Source: Massilia sp. BSC265
GTDB lineage: Bacteria > Pseudomonadota > Gammaproteobacteria > Burkholderiales > Burkholderiaceae_D
Assembly (NCBI RefSeq): GCF_000740675.1
Contig: NZ_JPXI01000030.1
Span: forward strand, 124,001-188,000
Direction of reading: 5' to 3'
Length of the DNA stretch: 64,000 nt
The first letter of the stretch is position 1. The number at the start of each line of letters is the position of its first letter. Positions 18,409 to 27,900 of the stretch are shown in pieces. The notes under the pieces were generated by a model, which saw only the letters and a list, made by a program, of their open reading frames with translations, had not been told where the DNA came from and did not search any database. A program made the translations under genes and the position numbers.

Positions 18409-21183
18409 ATGGAAAATACCCTGCTGCTCGTTGACGGCTCCAGCTATCTCTACCGCGCCTACCACGCGCTGCCCGACCTGCGCGGCCCGGACGGTTTCCC
18501 CACCGGCGCCATGCACGGGATGGTCAACATGCTGCGCCGCCTGCGCGCCGACTACCCGGCGGCCTACATCGCCTGCGTGTTCGATGCCAAGGGCAAGACC
18601 TTCCGCGACGACCTCTACCCGGAATACAAGGCCACCCGCGCCTCGATGCCGGAAGACCTGGGCAAGCAGATCGAGCCGATCCACGAAGTGGTGCGCCACC
18701 TCGGCTGGCCGATCCTGACGGTGGAAGGCGTCGAAGCCGACGACGTCATCGGCACCCTGGCCGTGCAGGCCACCGCGCGCGGCATGAAGACCATCATCTC
18801 GACCGGCGACAAGGACCTGGCCCAGTTGGTCAACGACAAGGTCACGCTCATCAATACGATGAGCAACGAGAAGCTGGATGAGGCCGGCGTGGTCGCCAAG
18901 TTCGGCGTGCCGCCGAACCGCATCATCGACTACCTGACCCTGATCGGCGACACCGTCGACAATGTCCCGGGCGTGAACAAGTGCGGCCCGAAGACGGCGC
19001 TGAAGTGGCTGACCCTGCACGGCTCGCTCGACGGCGTGATCGAAAACGCCCACGCCATCACCGGCGCGGTGGGCGAGAACCTGCGCGCGGCGCTGGAATG
19101 GCTGCCGAAGGGCCGCGAGCTCATCACCGTGAAGACCGACTGCGACCTGGTGAAGCACGTGGTCTCGTTCGAGGAAACCCTGGTCGGCCGTCCCGAAGAC
19201 GCCGAGGCGCTGCGCGACTTCTTCCAGCGCTACGGCTTCAAGACCATGCTGCGCGACCTGGGCGGCGGCGGCCGTGCGGACGGCGCCGTGGCGCCGGCCC
19301 GCGGCATCGGTCCCGGCGGCGCGCCACTCAATTCCCCCGAAGGGGCACCCGGCTCACTGCCGGGCATCCCCATCATCAAGGGCGAATACGAGACCATCCT
19401 TACCGACGAACAGCTCGACAAGTGGCTGGCGCTGATCGACGCGGCCGAGCTGACCTCGGTCGACACCGAGACCACCTCGCTCGACCCGATGGCGGCCGAG
19501 ATGGTCGGCATCTCGCTGTCGGTCGAAGCGGGCAAGGGCGCCTACATCCCGGTGGCGCACCGCTACGCCGGCGCGCCCGACCAGCTCGCGCGCGAGCACG
19601 TGCTCGAGCGCATGCGCTCCTGGCTGGAAAACCCGGCCAAGCCCAAGCTCGGACAGAACCTGAAGTACGACATGCACATCTTCGAGAACCACGGCATCAA
19701 GCTCGCGGGGATCGTGCACGACACCCTGCTGCAGTCCTACGTGTTCGAATCGCACAAGCCGCACGACATGGACACCATGGCGATGCGCCACCTCGGCTAC
19801 ACCACGATTCCCTACGTGGACGTGTGCGGCAAGGGCGCCAGCCAGATCTGCTTCGACCAGGTCGAGCTGGCCCGCGCCACCGAGTATGCGGGCGAGGATT
19901 CCGATATCACCCTGCGCCTGCATCAGGTCATGCTGCCCCACGTCGAAGCCGACAAGGGCCTGACCACCATCTACCGCAACATCGAGATGCCGACCATGCA
20001 GGTGCTGCAGAAGATCGAGCGCAACGGCGTCCTGATCGACGCCGAGCTCCTGGCCGTGCAGTCGGGCGAGCTGGGCGCGCGCATGCTGGAGCTGGAGCAG
20101 CAGGCCTATGAGCTGGCCGGCGGCCCCTTCAACCTCGGATCGCCGAAGCAGATCGGCGAGATCTTCTTCGGCAAGCTCGGCCTGCCGGTGATCAAGAAGA
20201 CCGCCACCGGTGCGCCGTCCACCGATGAAGAGGTGCTGCAGAAGCTGGCCGAGGACTACCCGCTGCCGAAGATCCTGCTCGAGCACCGCGGCATGTCCAA
20301 GCTGAAGTCGACTTATACGGACAAGCTGCCGAAGATGGTCAATCCGAAGACCGGCCGCGTGCATACCAACTACGCACAGGCGGTGGCCATCACCGGCCGC
20401 CTGTCCTCGAACGAGCCGAACCTGCAGAACATCCCGGTGCGTAATGCCGAAGGACGTCGCATCCGCGAAGCCTTCATCGCCCCGCCGGGCAGCGTGATCG
20501 TGTCGGCCGACTACTCGCAGATCGAGCTGCGCATCATGGCGCACATCTCGGGCGACCCGGCCATGCTGAAAGCTTTCGCGGAAGGCGAGGACATCCACCG
20601 TGCCACCGCCGCCGAGATCTTCGGCATTGCGCCGGAAGAAGTGCAGAGCGAGCAGCGCCGCTATGCCAAGGTGATCAACTTCGGCCTGATCTACGGCATG
20701 AGCGCCTTCGGCCTGGCCCAGAACCTGGGCATCGAGCGCGGCGCGGCCTCCAGCTACATCGACCGCTATTTCGCCCGATTCGCCGGCGTGAAGCAGTACA
20801 TGGACGAGACCCGCCTGCAGGCCAAGGCGCGCGGCTACGTCGAGACGGTATTCGGACGCCGCCTGTGGCTCCCCGAGATCAACTCGCCGAACGGCCCGCG
20901 CCGCGCCGGCGCCGAACGTGCGGCGATCAATGCGCCGATGCAGGGCACGGCGGCCGACCTGATCAAGCTGGCCATGATCGCGGTGCAGGCCTGGCTGGAA
21001 GCCGAGAAGCTGGGCACCCGCATGATCATGCAGGTGCACGACGAACTGGTGCTCGAGGTGCCGGAAGCCGAACTGGAACTGGTGCGGGTGAAGCTGCCGG
21101 AACTGATGGCGGGCGTGGCCACGCTGAACGTGCCGCTGGTGGCCGAGACCGGCGTCGGGCCGAACTGGGAGCGAGCCCATTGA
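18409..21183 (+). CDS. polA: DNA polymerase I
   Basis: 924 residues. Three domains: 5'-nuclease (about 1-290; LVDGSSYLYRAYHAL, GVEADDVIGTLA, STGDKDLAQLV), 3'-5' proofreading exonuclease (about 340-510; SVDTETTSLDP with the Asp/Glu pair, and a late YAGEDSDITLRL, so proofreading residues look intact) and family A polymerase (about 540-924; motif A SADYSQIELR, the O-helix RRYAKVINFGLIYGM, motif C MQVHDELVLE). Starts at ATG 18409; a GATAAT box at 18343 may be its -10, followed by a GGCGC/GCGCC mini-hairpin in the leader. Confidence 0.97.
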   Translation: MENTLLLVDGSSYLYRAYHALPDLRGPDGFPTGAMHGMVNMLRRLRADYPAAYIACVFDAKGKTFRDDLYPEYKATRASMPEDLGKQIEPIHEVVRHLGWPILTVEGVEADDVIGTLAVQATARGMKTIISTGDKDLAQLVNDKVTLINTMSNEKLDEAGVVAKFGVPPNRIIDYLTLIGDTVDNVPGVNKCGPKTALKWLTLHGSLDGVIENAHAITGAVGENLRAALEWLPKGRELITVKTDCDLVKHVVSFEETLVGRPEDAEALRDFFQRYGFKTMLRDLGGGGRADGAVAPARGIGPGGAPLNSPEGAPGSLPGIPIIKGEYETILTDEQLDKWLALIDAAELTSVDTETTSLDPMAAEMVGISLSVEAGKGAYIPVAHRYAGAPDQLAREHVLERMRSWLENPAKPKLGQNLKYDMHIFENHGIKLAGIVHDTLLQSYVFESHKPHDMDTMAMRHLGYTTIPYVDVCGKGASQICFDQVELARATEYAGEDSDITLRLHQVMLPHVEADKGLTTIYRNIEMPTMQVLQKIERNGVLIDAELLAVQSGELGARMLELEQQAYELAGGPFNLGSPKQIGEIFFGKLGLPVIKKTATGAPSTDEEVLQKLAEDYPLPKILLEHRGMSKLKSTYTDKLPKMVNPKTGRVHTNYAQAVAITGRLSSNEPNLQNIPVRNAEGRRIREAFIAPPGSVIVSADYSQIELRIMAHISGDPAMLKAFAEGEDIHRATAAEIFGIAPEEVQSEQRRYAKVINFGLIYGMSAFGLAQNLGIERGAASSYIDRYFARFAGVKQYMDETRLQAKARGYVETVFGRRLWLPEINSPNGPRRAGAERAAINAPMQGTAADLIKLAMIAVQAWLEAEKLGTRMIMQVHDELVLEVPEAELELVRVKLPELMAGVATLNVPLVAETGVGPNWERAH

Positions 21184-21225
21184 GTATGGGCTTGCGCCCA
21201 TTGAACTGATCATCCGAGGGGAACT

Positions 21226-22212
21226 ATGCAACAACGAAAACTGGGCCGTACCGGTGTAGCCGTCTCTGAAATCGGTTTCGGCGCGTGGGCGATCGGCGGC
21301 GCCTGGGGCGACGTCAGCATGGAAGACGCCAAGGCTGCACTGCATGCGGCCCTGGACGGGGGCTGCACCTTCATCGACACCGCCGACGTGTACGGCGATG
21401 GCCGTTCGGAACAGATCATCGCGGAGGTGCTGGCCGAACGTGGCGGCGAGCGGCCGTTCGTCGCCACCAAGGCGGGCCGCCGCCTCGTCCCCCATGCGGC
21501 GGAAGGCTATACCAAGGCGAACCTGGCCGAATTCGTGGAACGCTCCCTGCGCAACCTGCGTGTCGATTGCCTGGACCTGGTCCAGCTGCATTGCCCGCCG
21601 CCCGCCGTGTATTACCGGCCCGAGGTATTCCAGGCGATGGATGAGCTGGTTGCCGAGGGCAAGATCCGGCATTACGGCGTGTCGGTCGAAAAGGTGGAAG
21701 AGGCCCTGAAAGCCATCGAATACCCGAATGTGGCCACCGTCCAGATCATCTACAACATCTTCCGCCAGCGCCCCTCCAAGCTGTTCTTCGACGTAGCGAA
21801 GCGGCGCGACGTCGGCGTCATCGTGCGCGTGCCGCTGGCATCGGGCCTGTTGACCGGCAAGATGAGTGCCGACACCGCATTCGCCGCGGACGACCACCGG
21901 GCCTTCAACCGCAACGGCGAAGCATTCGACAAAGGCGAAACCTTCGCCGGCGTTCCTTACCCGTTGGCGCTGGAAGCGGTGGAACACATCCGCAAGCTGG
22001 TCCCCGGCGACGCTTCGATGGCGCAGTTTGCCTTGCGCTGGATCCTGATGGAAGAGGGTGTCAGCACCGTTATCCCCGGGGCCAGGAACGCGCGGCAAGC
22101 GATGGCTAACTCCGAAGCAGCGGGGCTTGCACCTATTTCCCCGGAAGTCATGTCAGAGTTGCGCTCGCTCTACCGTGAGATGATTGCACCGCACGTCCAC
22201 CATCTCTGGTAG
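21226..22212 (+). CDS. Aldo/keto reductase
   Basis: 328 residues, ATG after GAGGGG. NADPH-dependent (beta/alpha)8 oxidoreductase. The catalytic tetrad is readable: Asp and Tyr in FIDTADVYGDGRSE (about residues 46-58), Lys in VATKAGRR, His in LVQLHCPPP. The C-terminal WILMEEGVSTVIPGARN segment binds the nucleotide 2'-phosphate. Substrate unknown. It follows polA by 42 bases but probably belongs to no pathway here; it converges with the WYL regulator, 5 bases between stops. Confidence 0.9.
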   Translation: MQQRKLGRTGVAVSEIGFGAWAIGGAWGDVSMEDAKAALHAALDGGCTFIDTADVYGDGRSEQIIAEVLAERGGERPFVATKAGRRLVPHAAEGYTKANLAEFVERSLRNLRVDCLDLVQLHCPPPAVYYRPEVFQAMDELVAEGKIRHYGVSVEKVEEALKAIEYPNVATVQIIYNIFRQRPSKLFFDVAKRRDVGVIVRVPLASGLLTGKMSADTAFAADDHRAFNRNGEAFDKGETFAGVPYPLALEAVEHIRKLVPGDASMAQFALRWILMEEGVSTVIPGARNARQAMANSEAAGLAPISPEVMSELRSLYREMIAPHVHHLW

Positions 22213-22217
22213 TCGCG

Positions 22218-23255
22218 CTACGGGGCACACGCGTGTTCCCACGCGGCTTCTGCTGCGAGGACGGCATCGGCATCGTCAGCCGGCGTGTGCAGGTTTGTCG
22301 TGTAGGTCTTGGCCAATAGTGAAACGATGCGAGCGACCTGGATGCGCAGTGCCTCCGGCGCCAGGACGTCGGCGTGGGCGCCGAAGCGTAGCAGCTCGTA
22401 TGCGGCGTGGTGAACCGGCCCCACGGGAAGGACCACGGTTCGCCATCCATCTTCGGCGGCTTCCCCGATCGTGGCGTGAGCGACGGCAAAGGGAGGCAGG
22501 AAGGCCTCCATCATCTTGACTCCCCACGGCGAGAGCCGTACGCTGGCCCGTTCCGGGTGCTGCTCCTGCGCGAAGCGGCGGGCGTTCTCGGCCCAGTAGG
22601 CCGGCAGGTCGAAGTCGTCGACGTGGTCGACACGGCCGTCGAGCAGCGTCAGTTCAAGGATGCGCGAGACACGATAGGTTCGCACGTCCGTCCCGGCCCT
22701 GGCGACGAGGTACCAGGCGCCGCCCTTGAGCACGATGCCGAGCGGGTCCAGCACACGCTCTTTCTCTGCTTTCCAGCTCCGATAGCGGATGCGGATCGGC
22801 CGTTCACCCCAGACGGCTTCCGCCAGCCGCGGCAGGCAAGCCGGGCGTTCGCTTGCGTCGAACCAGCCGGGCACGTCCAGATGGAAGCGCAAGCGCATCC
22901 GGCCGGCGCCTTCGCGGATCTCGGCGGGAAGCGCAGCCAGCAGCTTGTCCCGCGCGCTTGCGCAGGCCGCGCCCAGTCCCAATTCAGCCGCCTGTCCGGA
23001 CAGGCCGCCCAGGAACAAGGCTTCGGCTTCCAGCGCCGACATGCCGTTCAGGCGCGTTCGATAGCCGTCCAGCAGCCGGTAACCCCCTAGATTGCCGCGC
23101 TCGCTGTAGATGGGAATTCCGGCGGCGCTCAGGGCGTCGACGTCGCGATAGATCGTGCGCAGCGACACCCCGTACTCGTCGGCGAGCGCCCGCGCCGTCG
23201 CATGGCCGCGCGCCTGCAGTGTGGTGAGGATGAAAAGGAGTCGGCTGGCGCGCAT
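22218..23255 (-). CDS. WYL-domain transcriptional regulator (YafY type)
   Basis: 345 residues from ATG 23255 (MRASRLLFILTTLQ, the usual N-terminus of this family); an in-frame ATG at 23273 would add six residues. N-terminal HTH_11 domain (about 1-55, RALADEYGVSLRTIYRDVDAL), a middle WYL domain with the PLGIVLKGGAWYLVAR core, and a C-terminal WCX region. These proteins are ligand-sensing regulators that often control the divergent gene. Here that gene is the GST, with a palindrome between them. Confidence 0.9.
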   Translation of the reverse strand: MRASRLLFILTTLQARGHATARALADEYGVSLRTIYRDVDALSAAGIPIYSERGNLGGYRLLDGYRTRLNGMSALEAEALFLGGLSGQAAELGLGAACASARDKLLAALPAEIREGAGRMRLRFHLDVPGWFDASERPACLPRLAEAVWGERPIRIRYRSWKAEKERVLDPLGIVLKGGAWYLVARAGTDVRTYRVSRILELTLLDGRVDHVDDFDLPAYWAENARRFAQEQHPERASVRLSPWGVKMMEAFLPPFAVAHATIGEAAEDGWRTVVLPVGPVHHAAYELLRFGAHADVLAPEALRIQVARIVSLLAKTYTTNLHTPADDADAVLAAEAAWEHACAP

Positions 23256-23275
23256 GTTCCAAGTGTAATCCATAC

Positions 23276-23292
23276 CTGACAGAAGATGTCAG
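23276..23292. promoter_or_regulatory. Palindrome in the WYL/GST divergent gap
   Basis: CTGACA-GAAGA-TGTCAG, a perfect 6-bp inverted repeat with a 5-base spacer. It lies 21 bases before the WYL regulator start and 76 bases before the GST start, where an autoregulating repressor would bind. No consensus for this regulator is known to me. Confidence 0.5.
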
Positions 23293-23367
23293 CTTGGCAC
23301 GCATACCATGCTCTCGGTCGACCGCGGATCGGCACACCGACATCCAACCAGCCATCGAGGACATCCC

Positions 23368-24012
23368 ATGCATACACAGCGCAGCATTACCTTCTTCCAT
23401 TCGCCACAGACCCGCTCGACCTCAACCTTCATCCTGCTCGAAGAACTCGGCGCACCCTACGAGCTGCGGGTCTTGAACATGAAGGCGGGCGAACAACGCC
23501 AGAGCGCCTTCCTGGCTGTGAACCCGCTGGGAAAAGTGCCGGCCATCCTGGACGGCGACACCGTCGTGACCGAGCAGGTGGCGATTTTCATTCACCTGGC
23601 CGACCGGTTCGCGCAAGCGGGACTGGCGCCATCCCTCGGGGATCCGCTGCGCGGCGCCTACCTGCGCTGGCTCGTCTACTACGCCGCCTGTTACGAGCCG
23701 GCGCTGGTGGACCGTTTCATGAAACGCGAGCCGGCGCCGCCCATGAGCTCACCCTATGGCGACTTCGACGCCATGATCGACGTGATCGACACCCAGCTGC
23801 GGCGCGCACCCTATCTGCTCGGCGATACCATGTCGGCTGCCGACGTTTTATGGGGGGCGGCGCTGGGCTGGGGCATGGCGTTTGCCGGCGTGCCGCGCCT
23901 TCCGGCTTTGCTGGACTATGCCGAGCGGATCGGCGCCCGCCCGGCAGCAAAACGCGTCGAAGAACGCGACAATGCACTCGTTGCCGCGCATGAGGCTGCG
24001 CTGGTGGCTTGA
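23368..24012 (+). CDS. Glutathione S-transferase family protein
   Basis: 214 residues; ATG seven bases after ATCGAGG. Thioredoxin-like N-terminal domain (FFHSPQTRSTSTFILLEELG, NPLGKVPAILDGD with the cis-Pro, and the TEQVAIFIHLAD glutathione-binding turn) followed by the all-helical C-terminal domain (LGDTMSAADVLWGAAL with the N-capping motif). The catalytic residue is probably Ser/Thr near residues 12-18. Probably a detoxification enzyme under the divergent WYL regulator. Confidence 0.9.
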   Translation: MHTQRSITFFHSPQTRSTSTFILLEELGAPYELRVLNMKAGEQRQSAFLAVNPLGKVPAILDGDTVVTEQVAIFIHLADRFAQAGLAPSLGDPLRGAYLRWLVYYAACYEPALVDRFMKREPAPPMSSPYGDFDAMIDVIDTQLRRAPYLLGDTMSAADVLWGAALGWGMAFAGVPRLPALLDYAERIGARPAAKRVEERDNALVAAHEAALVA

Positions 24013-24040
24013 TCGGCAGGCCACCCTTGAGTATCGGCTA

Positions 24041-24070
24041 GACCAAATTTGAAAAATGGTCTGACCAAAT
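24041..24070. promoter_or_regulatory. GntR/FadR-type operator before the pectin genes
   Basis: TGGTCTGACCA at 24057-24067 is a perfect palindrome matching the TNGTNNNACNA pattern of FadR-subfamily GntR regulators, a group that includes several hexuronate-responsive repressors. A second GACCAAATT half-site lies exactly 22 bp upstream (24041 versus 24063), two helical turns apart. It sits about 320 bases before the PEP-CTERM gene and 930 before the pectinase. No GntR gene is in the window. Confidence 0.55.
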
Positions 24071-24384
24071 TCGATTCATTTATGCTAACCTGAAGGCTCC
24101 ACTGCCGAGTTCGGCAGCTGGGGCTGGACCCGTATCACCACGATCGCTCGCTGGACGGCGCAGGACAGCCCACGAGGCTGGCAAAGCCGTGCAGCGAGCA
24201 TCTTCCAGGTGATGGTTCACGCGTACTACTCACCGACACCCGGCACCGGCAAAGGCCACGCACGGGCCGGGGCCGGTGACGCTTCTCCAAACGACAAGCC
24301 ATAGCGAACAGCGCGCGTCCCAGCGAGGCGCGGCGCCGGCGCTCGCCTGTCGACACCATCACCTCGACCGATCAGGACCAAGAA
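24071..24384. promoter_or_regulatory. Long leader region before the PEP-CTERM gene
   Basis: 314 bases without a supported gene. A hairpin CTGCCGA-GT-TCGGCAG is at 24102-24117. From 24089 one frame is open to 24303 and reads partly protein-like (EFGSWGWTRITTIARW) but starts at a stop codon and has no start codon or ribosome site, so it is either chance or a remnant. A TATGCTAACC stretch at 24081 could hold a -10 box; I cannot define the promoter. Confidence 0.4.
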
Positions 24385-24975
24385 ATGAAAACAAAAATCA
24401 TATTGGAGACACTGGTATTGGCTGCAGCGCTCACGGCAACCCAGGCGGGCGCTGCACCCATTTCCCTGCAAGGCAGCACCATCACCGGCACCTATAACGG
24501 CTCGGCCGAAGGGATGCTGGGACTGGACCACCTGTTCCAACCGGAACCGGGCAGCAACATCACCACCATTGATCCCAACGGCTATGAGGAGGTCGAATTT
24601 CTTAGTGCGGACACCTTGTTCGCCTTTGACTTCAGTGCCACCGGCCGGCTGACCGTGACCCTCAACGCCCTCGAGGCTCCCCTTGGGAACTATCGCGCGC
24701 TCTTCGACTTCGGCAGCGGCCTGGCCCAGCGGATCGGCAGCTTCACGCTGGATGACACCAGCGGTATCGGGACGCTGCCCGTCCTGTCGGTGATCAATGA
24801 GCACGCGATTGCGATCGATCTCTCCACCGTCACTTGGAACGATGCCTTCAGCGGGTTCTCCGCGCAGATCGGCGCGGCGGCGGAAGTGCCGGAGCCCGGC
24901 AGCGCCGGCCTGGCGCTGGCGGGCCTGGCCGGCCTCGCCCTGGCCCGTCGCCGCAAGAGCGCAGCACAACGCTAA
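24385..24975 (+). CDS. PEP-CTERM sorting-domain protein
   Basis: 196 residues. Signal peptide about 1-23 (ALTATQAGA-AP). The mature part is a beta-rich, Cys-free domain with no enzyme motif. The C-terminus has the full PEP-CTERM signal: VPEPGS, a hydrophobic stretch (AGLALAGLAGLALA) and a basic end (RRRKS). In this system an exosortase cuts the tag and the protein goes to the surface or exopolysaccharide. No exosortase is in the window. It is 20 bases before the pectinase and shares its orientation, so the two are probably cotranscribed. Confidence 0.85.
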   Translation: MKTKIILETLVLAAALTATQAGAAPISLQGSTITGTYNGSAEGMLGLDHLFQPEPGSNITTIDPNGYEEVEFLSADTLFAFDFSATGRLTVTLNALEAPLGNYRALFDFGSGLAQRIGSFTLDDTSGIGTLPVLSVINEHAIAIDLSTVTWNDAFSGFSAQIGAAAEVPEPGSAGLALAGLAGLALARRRKSAAQR

Positions 24976-24995
24976 ACCCAGTTACAGGAGCTCAC

Positions 24996-27900
24996 ATGAA
25001 ACATCCAGGTTTCAAGGCAGCGGCACGTGCTGCCATCCTGCTGGCGTGCGTGTTCGGCATGCCGGCAGCCGCAGCAACCGACCCGGCACGGCAGGCGGCG
25101 CCAACAGACGGCTGGGCCGGCCAGGCCGGCGGCACGCTCGGCGGCTCGGCAGCCGGCATCGACCATATCTACACCGTCAGCAAGCGCTCCGAACTGCTGG
25201 CGGCGCTGAACAATGGCGGCGACAACCCGAAAATCATCAAGCTGGTCGGCAGCATCGACATGAGCGAGGGCAGGCCCTACACCTCGACCTCCGACCAGGC
25301 GGCGCGCGGCGCCATCCGTCTCAAGAGCAATACCACCCTGATCGGGGCCGACGCCAATGCGGGCATCGTCAACGGCACCGTGCTGGTGTCGAACGTCTCG
25401 CAGGTCATCATCCGCAACCTCAAGATCGTCGCGCCCTGCGACGTGGAGCCGGTCTGGGACCCGACCGACGGTTCCACCGGCAACTGGAATGCGGCCTATG
25501 ACGCGATCGGCGTCTCGAACTCGCACCACGTCTGGGTCGACCGTGTGACCCTGACCGACGCGCCGCTGACCGATGATTTCCTGCCGGTCGAGAACGGCAA
25601 GAAGAAGCAGTGCCACGACGGCGCGCTCGACATCACCAATGCCTCGGACTACGTGACGGTGTCGTACAACGTCTTCGGCCAGCACGACAAGACCACGCTG
25701 GTCGGCGGCGGCGATTCGGCGACGGCCGACGAAGGCAAGCTGCGCGTCACCTTCAGCAACAACGTGTACCGCGACGTGGCCCAGCGCGCCCCGCGCGTAC
25801 GCTTCGGCCAGGTCCACGTGTTCAACAACTATTTCGTCGGCAGCAAGTCCGCGTCGCCATATGCGCACAGCTACAGCATCGGCGCCGGCAAGAACGCCAA
25901 GATCCTGTCGACGAACAACGTGTTCGAGATCGCCGGCGCGCCAGGCTGCGACGGGGTCGTCACCAACATGAGCAGTGCGAACCCGGGCGCCTTCAAGGAC
26001 AGCGGTTCGGTGCTGAATGGCAAAGCGCTGGGCGCCTGCTCGGTCTCGAACGCCGTCACCTGGACCCCGCCGTATGCCTTCACGCCGCGTCCGGCATCGC
26101 TGGTGAAGGCCAATGCGCTGGCCCAGGCCGGCGTCGGCAAGATCAGCACGGCGATCAGCGGCAGCGGCAAGGTCACCGTGGACCAGAACCCGACCCTGGC
26201 ATGCCCGGCCACCGGCCTGACTTTCTGCGACGACTTCCAGAACGGCAGCACTGCCAAGTGGGACCTGCTGCCGGTGCCGGGCCCGAACGGCAAATTCAGC
26301 GTGACATCCGAGGTGGCCGGTGGCGACAACAAGGTGCTGCAGTACACGGCCGCGACCACGGGCGGCGTCCTCGCCCTGGTCAAGCCGGAGGCCTTCGGCG
26401 GCGTCCCCTCGGCTGACTACTTCGTCGAGGCGCGCATCCGTCCGATGACGAACGGCACGACCGGCAACAAGTTCCTGTATCTCGTCACGCGCTACGTCAA
26501 TCCGTCCAACTGGTACGCGGCCGGCCTGAACGTGCAGAACAGCAGCACCAGCACCCAGGTGGAAATCGCCCGGATGCTGAACAATACCCTGAGCCGGATC
26601 CGCCAGGTGCGCATGCCGATCGAGATGGATGCAGCTTTCTACACGGTGCGCTTCGAGATGATCGGCAGCACGCTGACGGTCTACCTCGATGGCCGCAACC
26701 TCGGTTCGGTGACGGACAGTGCGTTCGCGGCGCGCGGCCTGATCGGCCTGTACACGGCGAACAAGTCCTTCATGATCGACGACGTGCGCGTCGGCGATCC
26801 GCGCCTCAAACCCGTACAGCTGAACCTCGACCCGGCCGGGCAGGCCTGGTCGGCGGAAGTCGGCGACGCCCCTTATCAGGCGAGGATCACGGCCGTGGCC
26901 AGTGACGGCCAGCCGGACAGCTTCAGTGTCGAATCGAGCAACCCGGCCGTGGTGGCGGTGGCCAGCAGCGGCAATACCATCACCCTCACGCCGGTCGGTG
27001 CGGGCAAGGCCGACATCGTGGTCCGTAGCGGCTCCGAGCCCTCGATCACCCGCACCATCGCCGCCACCATCGCGCCGCAGTTCGTGCAGCCGACCCAGGT
27101 GTACGCGATGCAGGGCGCCAGCTTCCCGGCGCCGCTCGACGCGGCGACGCACGTCGACACCTCGCTCAGGCTGGTCTTCGACAAGCCGCCGACCCTTGGC
27201 GCCAGCGGCAGCATCCGCATCTTCCGCAAGATGGACGATGCCCTGGTCGACGTCATCCGCATCAGGGATGAAACCGACGTGCTGGGCTACGAAGGCCAGG
27301 CGCAGGTGCGCAAGGTGAACACCACGCCGATCCGGATCGTCGGCAACACGGTCACGATCAAGCCGCACAGCAACAGGTTGAGCTATGGCACCGAGTACTA
27401 CGTGGCGATTGCCGACGGCGTGTTCACGGGCACCAGCCTGGGCGGCACGCCTTTCGTCGGCATCGGCAAGGCGGCCGGCTGGACCTTCACCACCAGGGCC
27501 GCTGCGCCTACCGGCAGCAGCCTGACGGTGGACGACGACGGCGATGCCGACTTCCGCACCGTGCAGGGCGCGCTCAACCATGCGATGCAGCGTTTCGCGA
27601 AGGCGGATCCGGTCACGATCCATATCCGAAACGGCCGCTACGAGGAACTGCTGTACCTGAACGGCAAGGACAATGTCAGCATCAAGGGCGAGAGCCGCGA
27701 CGGCGTGATGATCTCGTATACCAATAACGAGAGCTTCAATCCGGGCACCGGCAGCAGCCAGGCCAGCACGGCGGCCGGTACGCCGTCCGGCGGACGCGCG
27801 GTGATGCTGGTGGAGGCATCCGACATGCTCAGCCTCGACACCTTGAGCCTGAAGAACACCACCATCCGCTCCAGCGGCATCTCGGGACAGGCCGAGACCA

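Noticed and set aside
19354..22098. A 914-codon minus-strand frame spanning polA and the reductase gene
   Set aside because: It crosses two well-supported genes on the opposite strand and has no family-like segment.
24131..24260. Possible c-di-GMP (GEMM) riboswitch, suggested by GGCAAAGCC in the leader
   Set aside because: The rest of the conserved GEMM core and its tetraloop-receptor pairing are absent.
24089..24303. Open frame before the PEP-CTERM gene reading EFGSWGWTRITT
   Set aside because: It begins after a stop codon with no start codon until near its middle and no ribosome site; at best a remnant.
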